From Amyloporia xantha (Eukaryota; Basidiomycota; Agaricomycetes; Polyporales; Adustoporiaceae): DNA of 64,000 nucleotides. The DNA lies in assembly GCA_036971615.1 (NCBI GenBank), contig JAYKKR010000001.1, forward strand, positions 1,550,001-1,614,000, in the 5' to 3' direction. Positions 22,465 through 33,799 of this stretch are shown in pieces (position 1 is the first letter of the stretch; the number at the start of each line of letters is the position of its first letter). The position numbers were made by a program, and so were the translations under genes. A model generated the notes under the pieces. It searched no databases and was not told where the DNA came from. It worked only from the letters and a program-made list of their open reading frames with translations.

Positions 22465-24941
22465 ATGGCCTCCAATATCCAGGAGATTCGCTTCCAGCGT
22501 CCCGCGAAAAAGGAGCCAACCCCGACCACGAAGCCCAAGAATCGGCATGCGGGTATTCTCCAGGACCAGTTACGCAGGTTAGCATACAGTTGATTTTCTG
22601 TACTCTCCTTCAAATCCGTGCTGCTGTAGGGCCCAGAAGGGACCATGGTGTCCTGGCTTCTCGAATGCATTGAAAATCTTCCTGCTCATCCGGGTCGCGG
22701 GTGCGATGTACTCAAATATTCAGGACTGTGATGAAGGTATGTCTAACTATCTTCGAAAGATTGTGACTAAACTTATGTATGGCTCGGCTACGCACTCTCA
22801 TTCGATGAACAGTCTTCAACTTCTGGGAGCCTCTTCATTATCTCGATCGAGGATACGGATTCCAGACATGGGAGACATCGCCCGTATATGCCATCCGTAG
22901 CTGGGCGTATGTTTTCCTCCACCTCCTCCCAACGAAATTGGCAACATTTTTCATTGGCCCGGAAAAAGTGTGTATATTCATATTCCATGTTCGACAGTCG
23001 AGGCCTCGTCCTTCGTCTGTTGTGTCCATGGAATACTACTGACTATGATACATGCAGAGACCAGCATTCTTTGCCGCACGGGTATTCCTCGGCATGCTCT
23101 CTGCGGTCTGTGAGACATATCTATACAGAGCAGTAGTAGACAGGATCAATTATCGAGTCGGACGGTATCTGTTTTTCATGCTTCTCTTCAATGCAGGAAT
23201 GTGGACGGCGTCGACGGGTATGTCTCGCTGCTCGTGTCATTTGATAACCGTATGACCGAATGTTGTCTCTAGCCTTCTTGCCCTCGTCATTTGCGATGTA
23301 CGCCAACACTGTCGCGTTTTCCTTCGCCTTGGAGCCTACCAACAATAAGAACATGCGCCGAACACTATTTGCCACTCTCGCTTTCGCTGCCGGTGCATTA
23401 GTTGGGTGGCCATTCTCGATTGCCGTTGCTATACCGTTTGTTTTCGAGGAGCTTTTTATGTACGGCACCGACAAAGTTACGTCCGAGAACAAGGCATCTT
23501 GGCGGCTTACTCGATGGACAAAAATGGTTAAATGCACGGCAATCGCTGCATTGCTCGCTGTATGTTTCTTTCCATTGTCCCATTAAGTGGTACTCATTCG
23601 TTGCAGATTCCCGTAGTTGCCCTGGACACGGTCTTTTATGGCAATACTACCTTTGTGCTCTGGAATATCATCAAGTACAATGTGTTTCCTGAGGGAGAGC
23701 GTGGGCCGGACTTGTATGGCACAGAGCCGCCCATGTTCTACCTCTCGAATCTCCTTCTAAACTTCAACGTCCTGGTACCTCTTGCCCTGGGTGCCATTCC
23801 TGCGCTCGCGGTAACCTACAGATTCGATCGCAGGCGCCTCGGCGAGCGAACGATCTTCGTGGACCAGAGCTCTCCATACAGACTTATGGTGATGAGACTT
23901 GCCCCGGTGTATATTTGGATGGCTATTATGACCACACAGCCGCACAAGGAGGAGCGCTTCATTTTTCCGATCTACCCGTTGCTTTGCTTCAACGCTGCTG
24001 TCACGGTGTACCTGATGCGAGGCTGGCTAGAGGTTGCGTATATTACGTTCACCAAGTCGCCTTACAGGGTTAGACCCTTTGTCTGTTATTATTCAAGGAT
24101 CATACTGAAATAGAGTGCCATTGCAGGCTTCGCAAGCGATCATCTTCAGCAGGTTGACGCTGTCGATCGTCTCCGCGTCTTGCATCCTTTCCATTTCGCG
24201 CATCATGACCCAGTGGAAGTATTATCACGCTCCCCTCACGATCTTCCACGCGCTCGAGGCAGACGAAATTCCCCGGATTCTCAATTCCACCGGACACATC
24301 TTTATCCCACCCCCTTCGAACAGGAGGAACCATTTTGACGAAGATGAGCGATATCCCCGGATTGACCCGTCATTGATCAAAGGAATGGGATTGCGGCTCT
24401 GTGTCGGCAAGGAATGGTACCGGTTCCCAGGACACTATATCGTGCCGGATGGGGTGCGTGTGGATTGGATCAAGAGCGAGTTCGACGGGATTCTTCCTGC
24501 GCATTTTGAGGAGACACCGAAGGCATGGGGGATCCCAGCGAGAGTTCAAGGAACGAGGGTTGTCCCGACTGGGTTGAATGACATGAACAGGGAGGCGCCG
24601 GAGCTCTATGTACGTGTTCCATCTCTTCGTTCGTCAGCGTGTCTCACGTGTTGGCATAGGTGGATGTCTCTGAGTGCGACTATCTCGTGGATCTTGACTT
24701 TCCGCTTCATCCGACGGAATCGGTACTTGAGCCGCGTTATGCTGTTGATACGGCGACCTGGGACCGAGTCAAGTGTCTACCGTTCTTGGACTCACGCTAC
24801 TCGCCGACACTGACGAGGACGTTGTGGATGCCGGGTGAGATGTGGCAGAAGGGCAACGAATATGGCGATTACTGCCTCCTGCGACACAGGGAAAATGTGA
24901 AGAACAAGGAGCAGGCGATGACGGTGCGGAAAGACTTGTAG
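22465..24941 (+). CDS. ALG9: Dolichyl-P-mannose alpha-1,2-mannosyltransferase ALG9
   Basis: Eight exons: 22465-22577, 22630-22736, 22813-22967, 23058-23217, 23273-23559, 23607-24068, 24127-24609, 24660-24941 (682 aa). Motifs include FNFWEPLHYLDRGYGFQTWE (the acidic luminal loop of GT22 enzymes lies in this part), YSNIQDCDE, ALEPTNNKN and PHKEERFIFPIYPL, the hallmark HKEERF of the Alg9/Alg12/PIG-B family. There are several hydrophobic helices between them. The C-terminal luminal part is characteristic of ALG9 rather than ALG12. Alg9 is an ER membrane enzyme that adds alpha-1,2-mannoses to the lipid-linked oligosaccharide used for N-glycosylation, with Dol-P-Man as donor. All eight exons keep frame. 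Confidence 0.95.
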
Positions 24942-25873
24942 ACGTCTGAATATTTTATAATAAATTTAGGCAACCGGTAATTGAAGCCATATTCTCAAAT
25001 TACTGAGTACATTTTTCCATTTATTTTGCGACTCAGTGTGTGGTGTGCATGTGAGTGCGTGCCTGTCAACTGTCAGCGCTGCAGCACGCACCCTGTTCGG
25101 AGACACGCTGTCCCTCCGCGGAAGCAAACTACCTGATCTGGATGTGCGTTGTCCCGATATAGTAAGTGTATTTCGTTTACCTGTCGGGTTGATTTGCAAC
25201 GAGTTGGGCATGCACATGAATGCATCCCCAACCTGGCCACACGGTCTCGTAGACGATGACGCCGGTTCATCTTCTAGAACGTCGAGGCTTCTTCACGCGG
25301 TGATGTTCGGTGCTCTCCATTTTCTACTTTCACTCCAGGATATTAAAGAATATATATTTCTTTGTGCTGTAGGTGGGCCACCCAGACGACGACCGACAGT
25401 GAACTGAGGATGGTAAAAAAGGGCGAGTGCGGTGGATCCGGGGAACAATATGACGATTGACGCATGTTCTGTGCAAATCAGCGTTGGCGGTGGCGAGGGA
25501 TGCCTTGTCGGCGACCTACATCGGGCAAGCAGTGGCAGGCGGCCATCCAACGGAGCAGCTCTCAATCCAAATCGGGTCATGTTTAACGTTGCTGTCACCT
25601 CCGGCCTGCATCTCGAATTTCTTCTCCTTCCAAGTGGCGGCTTCTGTCCGCCAGCGGGGTGGGCCTGACCGGCTTTCCCCCCCGCTCTTAACCTCTTCCC
25701 AATCCACCATCATCTCCGCTGGCTTTTCCCCCCAGTCCCCCTCCCGAGACAACCTCCCCCCTACCTGTAGTCTCTCCCCCTTTGTTGGTCTCGTTCGACG
25801 TCCCCCAGCTCGCGTATACACGCGTCCCTCTATTCACGCAAATCAAGAATCGACCCACACGAACAACGACAAG
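24942..25873. other. Intergenic region upstream of 7TM gene
   Basis: About 930 bases. The left part is a probable ALG9 3' UTR. The right part (25660-25860) is strongly pyrimidine-rich, a typical basidiomycete promoter/leader tract. Open frames of 100-160 codons here consist of that low-complexity tract and were not called. Confidence 0.5.
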
Positions 25874-27986
25874 ATGAACTCTACAGCTAGCTCAGCTGAG
25901 CATTTCATTTTTGTGTACGTAGTTCGTGCCGTTTGGCGATGAATGAACGCCAACATTTTAACTTGTTTCGCAGGACGCAACTCCATTTTGCAGGTCTGTT
26001 GTTTCACTACTCAATCTGATCTGTTTTCCTCATCCCGCGTCTCCTGTTCAGCAATGTGTAAGTTGACGTCGAAATAGACCTTTGAAGCTGTTTCCTAATG
26101 TGCGAGTAGATGCCGTCGTGGCGTGGGATTGGTTACTCGCGTTGCCTAGAGAGTGGCGCTTTGTTAGGACTCCTTCCTTTTTTGAGCTCTTCCCTATTCT
26201 CACCTTTCGCTTATGTAGATCTGGAAAACAAACTGGACCCCAGTCAAATTCGCATACCTCTTTTGTCGGTGAGGCTCTATCTCACCGCCGAGCAGCAGAG
26301 CACAAATCTCATCAACGTGTAGATATTGGGTGTTGGGTGTAGGACCCATTCTATTATGGGCGTTCATTACCGACCACGAGCTCGAAACCTGCCGAAGGAT
26401 CTATAAAGTAAGTGTCCTTCTTTTCATGTGGCGTCGGACACAAAGCTTGCCCGTACGGCGCAATATCACGGTGTCTCCTCGCATTGTCCTTGCTCATGTG
26501 TCTGCTTCATCTTTGTAGATTCCGGTTGCTCTCGCCATGTGGAATCAAGCCGCCGCTGAAGCTATCCTCCTCATACGCACGTACGCATTCTTCAATCGCA
26601 ACAACTACATCCTTGCGTTGCTTGTGTCAGCATTCGGCGGAGTCGTGGCATACCAGCTCTACGTAGCTACCTCGGAGATGCTCTGTAAGTTTCTTCTGAG
26701 ATTCTTGCACAGCAACACTCACTTACGATTTGCGAACATTCTCGACGTCTACAGTGCTGCCATTCGTGTTGTCTCCTGTATGTCTCTTCAACCCACGCAT
26801 TCCGACCATGACAGGAGGGCCCACTCGACAGAAGGAAGTAGTCCTGAACAAATACACAATGCATTGGATCATATACCCTGCCGTCTTCGTTCTGTGGTGT
26901 TTGGGCCAATTCATTGGGTATTTCTTGAGGTTTTTCTCGATGTCCTTCTGCCATGCTTGGAATGCAAAACTCCTGAAGTATGCCACAATTCAATCTGTTC
27001 TACTCACCAGACGGTCGGCCCCTGTTTTCCCATGTCAAAGCCGGGATCTGCGGATCTACTTGGTGAGTAGCCCGTACCTATATGCGTGCTTATCGTAACA
27101 TTCTCACCTGGGCCTCCATTCACACAGGATTTTTTGTACGTCGCATCCTCTGTAGCCCACGGCTATACGGCTAGCTGACTATCTATGCTCATCTGCAGAT
27201 CGCCCCTCTGCTGTACGATACCATGGTCACCATTATGACAGTCGGGAAAGCCATCATGATGAGGCGTCGTGGCGGCGGACCCAACAGCAGGCTCATTCAG
27301 ACGTTCATTCGCGAAGGTATGCCGTACTTTTACTGACCTGCTATCAACAATGGCCTCAACCGATGTATGCTCGCTGATACAGGCGTTTTCTACTATCTGT
27401 TGATCTCCGTTGCCAACCTCGTGAGTTTAACAAACTTTGCTTGTTTTTCTTATATGATTAATATTTATTGCGTCAAAAAGATAAACGGGGTATTCTACCT
27501 CCAGTGCGTACTTTATATACACATTCAATGTTGCTCCTTTCCTCACAGTTGAACAGGCCCCACCAGGACATGTCTGCCATCTGTATTCCATTAAGCGTGA
27601 TGCTGGCTCCCATTCTTGCCTGCCATCTAATTCTTGACCTCCGCGAGCGTGGCTCCGAGACTGTCGCTCAATCGGCTGGTACTATCGCTTTCACAGCAGG
27701 TGTCGCGGCATCCAGCAGGTCAAACATTGGTTCTCCTTTCTCAGGACTGGGCTTCGGCTTTGGGACGCCCTCAAGTTCGAAAGCGATCATGCGCCCAACT
27801 GGCGTGTTATTGAGCACGATGGGAAGTATTCCGATGGAAGGCATGGGCATAGCAATGACAAGCGGATTGGAACTAGACAATTTGCAGGCGTACGAGTCAG
27901 AAGGATCAGTGGAGAAGGACGTGGAGATGGGTCTCGAGAGTACCGTCAGCGGTATTCGAGTAGAGGTGGAGAAGACGACGATGTGA
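25874..27986 (+). CDS. Basidiomycete seven-TM protein (DUF6533-like)
   Basis: Thirteen predicted exons: 25874-25914, 25974-25993, 26052-26057, 26110-26162, 26219-26268, 26323-26407, 26519-26684, 26755-26777, 27011-27062, 27128-27135, 27199-27316, 27383-27420, 27549-27986 (365 aa). Signature pieces are WDWLLALPREWRF, W-x2-NWTPVKFAYLFCRYW, AAAEAILLIRTYAFF, GPCFPMSK and GFFIAPLLYDTMVTIMTVGKA, then NRPHQDMSAICIPLSVML. Their order matches the large mushroom family with a DUF6533 N-terminus and about seven helices, of unknown function. The tail (about 130 residues) is cytoplasmic and Gly/Ser-rich. Exons of 6 and 8 nt are needed to keep the family motif and phase. The 233-nt intron (26778-27010) is unusually long and open in one frame, so alternative splicing there is possible. 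Confidence 0.75.
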
Positions 27987-29948
27987 ACGAAAAGAAATTT
28001 CGCGTAATGGTGACGCAAAGGTTATGTCTCTTTTCAAGGTCTTCCTTGACAGCGTTATATCGATTCCATTTCTGTACCACCCACTGGAGATCTGGTGCCA
28101 CTGCGGTTCTCCGTATTGCATTCAGAAGTTCATTGCACTTGCATCGGCATCAGTCGTTCTCGGTTTATTGTAGCTATTCCTGCCGCATGTTGTGTTGCAT
28201 CTCATTATATTGTAATCGATATGTCAAGTTTTCGGCGGAACCTCTTGAAGGTCTGCGGTCCGATGTCTCAAATCTCATGGTTCATGCACGAGCGGGCATC
28301 GGCGATGTCCGTATCTAAGCTTTTGCGCGGGCGCTTCGTCTAAGCTAAGCTCACGCTTCGTGGCCGAACAGGCCCTTATTGACTAAATGTATCTAGTCCA
28401 AACAACCACTTGGTCCGTGCGCACAGCGGGCGGCGGTATATTCAAGACGGAGAGACATTCAGAATCTTTACCACTCTGGCCTTTTGGCTTAGATCAAGTG
28501 TAGTATCTGTTCTTAATAGTTTAACCACTATTATGGAGGCACCGCCTCTATTATTGGTTATCTAATTTTTGTCGCCCTTGACCTCTGGGCTCTGCTTGCA
28601 ACTCGGGGGCACGATGACCTTGCTATTGCAGTATTGGCTTGCGTTGTCGGGGGATCCTATTGCTTTTTCTTTTTGATATACTTGGACAATGAGTCAGTTG
28701 ACTCTTTGTTTGGCATGTCAAATGGATTAGGTATCTAGGATCTTATTTTTTCTGTGTAGAGATGAAGTTTATTATGCAATCTATTATGTGTTGTGTGTTT
28801 GGTACTTTGTGTGCAAAGTCATTAGGCCACAGACAGGGTCATTCATTTCATGTATGACAGTTTGTGGTGGGCAGACTTGATGAACAGTGAATGCTGGTGT
28901 GTGGGTTGAGAGACACATGACCCACAGTACATTGGCTGTTGTCAGCCACGGCCCACCGGTGACTCAGGATGCATGCTGTGGACCCTTTGGATGTTGTCAA
29001 GATTTGATGTCTAGACCCCCTCACACCGTCTAGATATATCTGAGAAAGCAGTGATTGGAAAGATATTCATTCGTGTTGGAAGGATCTATGCTTGCAGGTC
29101 ATGATGATTATGGTCGAGTCGGGCATGAGGTGGGTCCTTTTGTCGCCTGATTACACTCCCATGTTTAGAGTTGATGGACATGAAGCCTTCTTTCATTTTT
29201 AGTACACGTCATTTCTCTGCGCGCCAGCAATAAGCCATCTGTAATGAAGAAGACAACATCGGAACCGGGAAGATCGTACGCGGATCATAAGCCTCGATTG
29301 ACCTATTGGTTTCATGCACTGGGACCGATAGATACTGAAGCCACGATGTCGCGCATATGCACCGGTTTCGAGCCTACCAGCACTACCGACAGCAATACGA
29401 TCCTACAAATCGAGCAATCGCGTCCCATGGTAAAGCTGTGCCACCATTAGATGCACACACTCGATGTAACGCCGCTGAGATCAATCAGTGCACAGTATTT
29501 CTAGACTTTCGATCGACGGCGAGAAGAACGGAGAAATCATGAAGTGATTTTGTCAAGGGCTTAATCATGACGCCATGAACATTTTAGATAACGGGTCACC
29601 TGGTGCGTCCTCCATGGTTTCGGCTTCCTTTTCTCATGCGCGACTGACCACCAGGAATTGTCAGCAGTGCCGTTTCGGAACGTTGTACACACAACAGATC
29701 ATGGTCGGGTATTTATACAGACTGTCTGCAGTACTTGACGGTAACACATCCGCCCATTTATCTGAGGTGAGTTTGTAGCCGTCATTGAACAAACGGCCGA
29801 CGGACAGACTTACACCCGCGTTCAGTCTATCTCCAGGTCGGTTCTGGTTTCTCGGACTGATATTGTATCCGAAAGAAACTAACTCCGGAACTTCTTTGCG
29901 GGATAGGATCTATCGTCCAAGCCCTAACAATTACTTCTTACTTTGAAT
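27987..29948. other. Gene-poor, compositionally odd region; possible transposon relic
   Basis: About 2 kb without a supportable gene. From about 28480 to 29060 the plus strand is rich in T and G (tttttctgtg, tgtgttgtgtgtttgg, ctggtgtgtgggttgag), unlike the flanks. It ends near a small inverted pair, gtctaga...tctagat (29006-29036). This could be a solo LTR or other retroelement relic, but I find no coding remnant and no defined TG...CA termini with target duplication. The FAD-monooxygenase promoter lies at the right end. Confidence 0.35.
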
Positions 29949-31695
29949 ATGAGTACTTCGGAGGACACCAAGTCTTCGGGTTTGAAAGTTGCCGTGGTAG
30001 GCGGCGGTGTATGTGGATTAACATGCGCTGTAGCTTTGATGCGTCGGGGAATCTCTGTGGAGATTTTTGAAGCCGCCGTACGTCCCGGACCGGACCTTTC
30101 TCAGCGTGCTGAGTTTAATGACTACCCAACATATAGGCCCAATTTGGGGAAATCGGGGCAGGATTAGGCATCGGTCAGTGATATTGTTGTGTGTATGGGA
30201 TGATAGTTTATCTCCTAAAACCTTGACAGGCGGGAATGCCGCCCGTGTACTGCGTTCAATCGGCGTACTCGATGAGGTACTCGCCAAGACTTTGGAGCCC
30301 GGCCTGACGATGTTAGACTTCTGGTTCATCTCAGGTATGGAAGGACACGAGCTGCTCTACGACGTGAGGTTCAGTTTTCCTTCTGTTTCTCCGTGGTTTG
30401 ACACATGCCAATGATTGCCAGTACCCTTTGAGCCCGGAGGACAATGGAGTGGGCGCGCATCGGTGAGCTCAGTCAGATCACGCTATCACATAGTTGCAAA
30501 TGTGCTAATTGCACAATTTGTAACAGGGCGTCGTTCCTTGACGCTTTAGTTCACTTTGTGGATCCTACCACTGTGCATTTCCACAAGCGATGCGTGTCGG
30601 TTGGTGTTTCAGCAATCAATCCGTCGCTATCTGTCATACAATTTGCGGACGGTTCCACGCATGAAGCTGATGTCGTCATTGGTGCCGACGGGATCAAGAG
30701 TTCTACCCGCACAGCAATTATCGGGGACATGAGGAAGCCAGCGGTGTTCAGCAATACAATCTGCTATCGCGGGTTAATCCCCTACGAAGCGGTCAAGGCC
30801 GCCGGAGTGAAGACAGATTTCTCTACCGGCCGCCCGGTGATATTCGTAAGCCGAGACAAAGTAAGAAGCTATGGCATAGATGTACGCTCTCGATCTAACT
30901 TTTTCTTTAGCACGTCGTCGTATTTCCTGTTAGAAACATAACATTGGTGAGTCCCCACATCCATGCACCAGGATAGTATCCATAAGACAATCTACTAGAT
31001 CAACGTCGTTGCGTTCGCTGCTAACCATACAGTGCCTATTGGGTCGACGGAGCTCCCTTCTGGAGAACCTTGGGTCATTCCAGCTTCACAGGAGGAGCTG
31101 CTGAACGAATATACAGGCTGGGGCAGCGACGTTGTTGCCCTCCTCAAATGTATTTCCAACCCCAGCAAATGGTATATCCACGTTGTACATCCGCCTCTCG
31201 AAAGTTACGTCAAGGGCCGTGTCGCATTGATAGGAGATGCGGTATGCTTTCTGGCGTCATGATCTTCATGTTGTTCAGTACTGACTTCTCGTCAGGCGCA
31301 TGGAATGCTCCCGCATCTGGGGGCTGGGGCTGGTCAAGGGATCGAGGATGCTTATGTTCTCGCGCAACTGCTCGCACATCCTCAAACGACAAGCTCAAAC
31401 TTGGAGGTAATCTCACATGTCATGATCACTCAGTTGGATTTCAGTCTCATAAGACTGGTACGCTCAGGCTGTCCTTGAGGCATATGACCACATCCGCCGA
31501 CCCCGTGCGCAAAGCGTATGGGATGGGAGTTTCCGAGCTGGTAGGATCTACGACGGTCATGGAGATCATGGCTTGTCTGCGGAGGGGTTGGTCGAGGATC
31601 TAGGCCGGCAGTGGGATTTCGTTACCCATCACAACATTGATGACGACATCGGGATCGCTGTAGGCTGGTTAAAGGAGAAGTCGGTATTTGTTTGA
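29949..31695 (+). CDS. FAD-dependent aromatic-type monooxygenase (salicylate hydroxylase-like)
   Basis: Nine exons: 29949-30077, 30137-30173, 30230-30363, 30422-30462, 30527-30860, 30911-30946, 30999-31241, 31296-31406, 31468-31695 (430 aa). The N-terminal Rossmann fold reads VAVVGGGVCGLTCAVALMRR (GxGxxG class) and ends in the acidic residue of VEIFEAA. The second motif EADVVIGADGIKSSTR is the DG motif. GRVALIGDAAHGMLPHLGAG is the GD motif that contacts FAD and closes the active site. These define group A flavoprotein hydroxylases using NAD(P)H and O2. The substrate cannot be read from sequence; neighbours give no pathway clue. Like many fungal members it may act on salicylate-type phenolics. 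All introns are in phase and 48-65 nt, and no disruption was seen. Confidence 0.92.
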
Positions 31696-31893
31696 ACGGG
31701 CAATCTTGTACCCGGACTATGCCACCCTACGAATGCTTTGTTTCATTTATTTGAGAGCCTAGGGAAAATGCCAATACTTGACACGACTGAGTATATCACT
31801 CATGGATATATGACAGTCCATTAAAGATATAAGGGGATGCCTACAGAGACGCGGACAACGTGGTACAAATACACTAACAAGAATAATTTAGGT

Positions 31894-32377
31894 TCAAGCA
31901 CCGAAGCCATAAAGCGTGCGTCCAGACCGCTTGAGGGCGTACACCACATCCAATGCGGTAACGGTCTTACTGTAAAGACCAGACAGGATCAACCATGAGC
32001 CGAGTAAATGGAACGCATGTACGAACCGCTTGGCATGCTCAGTGTAGGTGACTGAATCACGGATGACGTTCTCCAAGAATATCTTCAGAACACCTCGAGT
32101 CTCCTCGTATATAAGTCCAGAAATGCGCTTGACACCACCGCGACGGGCCAAACGACGAATGGCCTATATACACGAAGGGAACTTGGTTGTTAGCTGCCAT
32201 TTCCATCATAATGAGAACAAAACCCACAGGTTTTGTGATGCCCTGGATATTATCACGAAGAATCTTACGGTGCCGCTTAGCACCACCCTTTCCGAGACCC
32301 TGACACCCTATTTGAGAACATAGTGAGCGAAAGCCAACAGCGTCACGGACCTTTCCGCCCTTGCCACGGCCAGACAT
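31894..32377 (-). CDS. Histone H4
   Basis: Four exons: 32377-32351, 32299-32228, 32163-32027, 31969-31894, giving exactly 103 aa. The product starts [19 protein letters not shown] and contains [20 protein letters not shown] and [13 protein letters not shown]. The end reads [10 protein letters not shown] where most H4 proteins have [10 protein letters not shown], so the C-terminal residues differ slightly. H4 pairs with H3 in the nucleosome core. In many fungi H4 is divergently paired with H3. Here the divergent neighbour is a thioredoxin gene, with 295 bases between starts. Three introns (51, 64 and 57 nt) imply polyadenylated message. Confidence 0.97.
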
Positions 32378-32672
32378 TTTCTGTAGTGAGAGTTCGTCGG
32401 ATCTGTAGTTTGTGGGCTGTGCTCAGATACGCAGCCAAGAGCTAGATGATGACAGTTCGTGGACAAGTCGCGTCAAACGCGTTTCCGAGTATACAGAACG
32501 CGGTGCCTTTGGCTTTATTTGACATACCCACGTGACACCACTGCGTAGTCTTAGATGCTAATACAGTAAATTACACACTCTTAACTTGCTCTTAACGCAC
32601 TCAACCTTCTATCGGTATCCCTAAGCAACGAACTATAGATCGGTTGACACGTACTCTATTGCAGTAATCATC
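32378..32672. promoter_or_regulatory. Shared H4 / thioredoxin divergent promoter
   Basis: A 295-base intergenic region between two divergent starts. It contains a palindromic CACGTG at 32529-32534, a common bHLH site. Its function is inferred only. Confidence 0.4.
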
Positions 32673-33393
32673 ATGTCAATAACACACGTAACCTCAACTT
32701 CTCAGCTCAATGGTATCTTGTCGAAGTCTAAAGACAAACTCTCTGTAAGCTCATCGGCTCTGCTTACTAGCGAAGTGAAGGATCTGAGCGTTGGCGAAAC
32801 GCCTGCATAGGTCATTGACTTCCATGCGTCATGGTGAGTTGTCGGTGTGCACAGCATCCAGAGCTAACAATGTACTTTTAGGTGTGGCCCTTGTCATATG
32901 ATTGCCCCGACTTTTGAAGCACTCTCGAAGCAGTACCAGAACGTCAACTTTCTAAAGTGTGACGTTGATGCAGCCAAAGACGTTGCTGGGATGTATCGAG
33001 TTACTGCTATGTGAGTATAGTTACCTCCTCTGCGAGCCCTATCTCACAATCATTACCTAGGCCCACTTTTGTCTTCCTTAAGGGTAGCAGTGAGGTTGAT
33101 CGGGTCAAAGGAGCAAATAAAGCGTCAGTTAATTACCGCGTTCCTGTCAAATACTGCTCTGATATTTGTTCTCCCTATGTCTCAGAGGTCTTGAGGCTGC
33201 CGTGCGAAGGCATTCTTCTGGTACAAACAGTGGTGCATTCGCGGGCAAAGGGCAAACTTTGGGCGGCTCTACGCCAGCTCCATGGCAGGCTGAGCTTCCT
33301 GGGATGTTTACCGGATTCAGCAAACTTGATCCTCAGGTGAAAGTGCTCTTATATTTACTTGCAGGCTATCTTGTATTCTGGTATATGAGTTGA
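32673..33393 (+). CDS. Thioredoxin with C-terminal membrane anchor
   Basis: Five exons: 32673-32744, 32811-32833, 32882-33010, 33061-33123, 33186-33393 (164 aa). The thioredoxin fold has VIDFHASWCGPC (redox-active WCGPC, split by an intron inside the Trp codon), then FLKCDVDAAKDVAGMYRV and the cis-proline MPTFVF. Past the usual end (about residue 105) there is a Gly/Ser/Pro linker of some 30 residues. A hydrophobic C-terminus (VKVLLYLLAGYLVFWYMS) looks like a tail anchor. Ordinary thioredoxins are soluble reductants for ribonucleotide reductase, peroxiredoxins and others. The anchor suggests attachment to the cytosolic face of ER or mitochondria, which is inference. It is divergent from histone H4. 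Confidence 0.92.
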
Positions 33394-33799
33394 GCGGGCC
33401 TACTCGTTTCCCTCGATACGTAGGTTCATGAGTCAGGTCTCCTGTATGTATGATCAAGGTTGTTCTCGTCATATCGTTCAGCCATGCTCCCAGAAGCGAT
33501 ATATAGTGGTAAGGCTCAATACGAAGGATGATGAATTCTGAGATGCCTGCACAAACGACGCATGTCTGGGGTATTACGGTCACGTGCCTGGGCGCGTGCG
33601 TCCCATTGTCGTCCGTGGGCTAGCCTGCTAGGTGTGGCCTTGTCCTTGGTCTCTGTGCTGAAGCTGCTCCAGCTCTCCGTGTGCTCTCTACGCCATTAAC
33701 CCACTGTCTTAAAGAAACTAACAAGGCCCTATTGCTGCTCTAACGAATCTTGTCAACGTCAAACGCCACCGTGTCGTCCCGCATGAACAACTAGACACA
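33394..33799. other. Intergenic region between thioredoxin and POM152
   Basis: About 400 bases; 3' UTR of thioredoxin and promoter of POM152. No gene or repeat was seen. Confidence 0.5.

Noticed and set aside
25457..25942. 161-codon frame before the 7TM gene
   Set aside because: It is formed by the pyrimidine-rich leader and lacks motifs; the 7TM start lies inside it in another frame.
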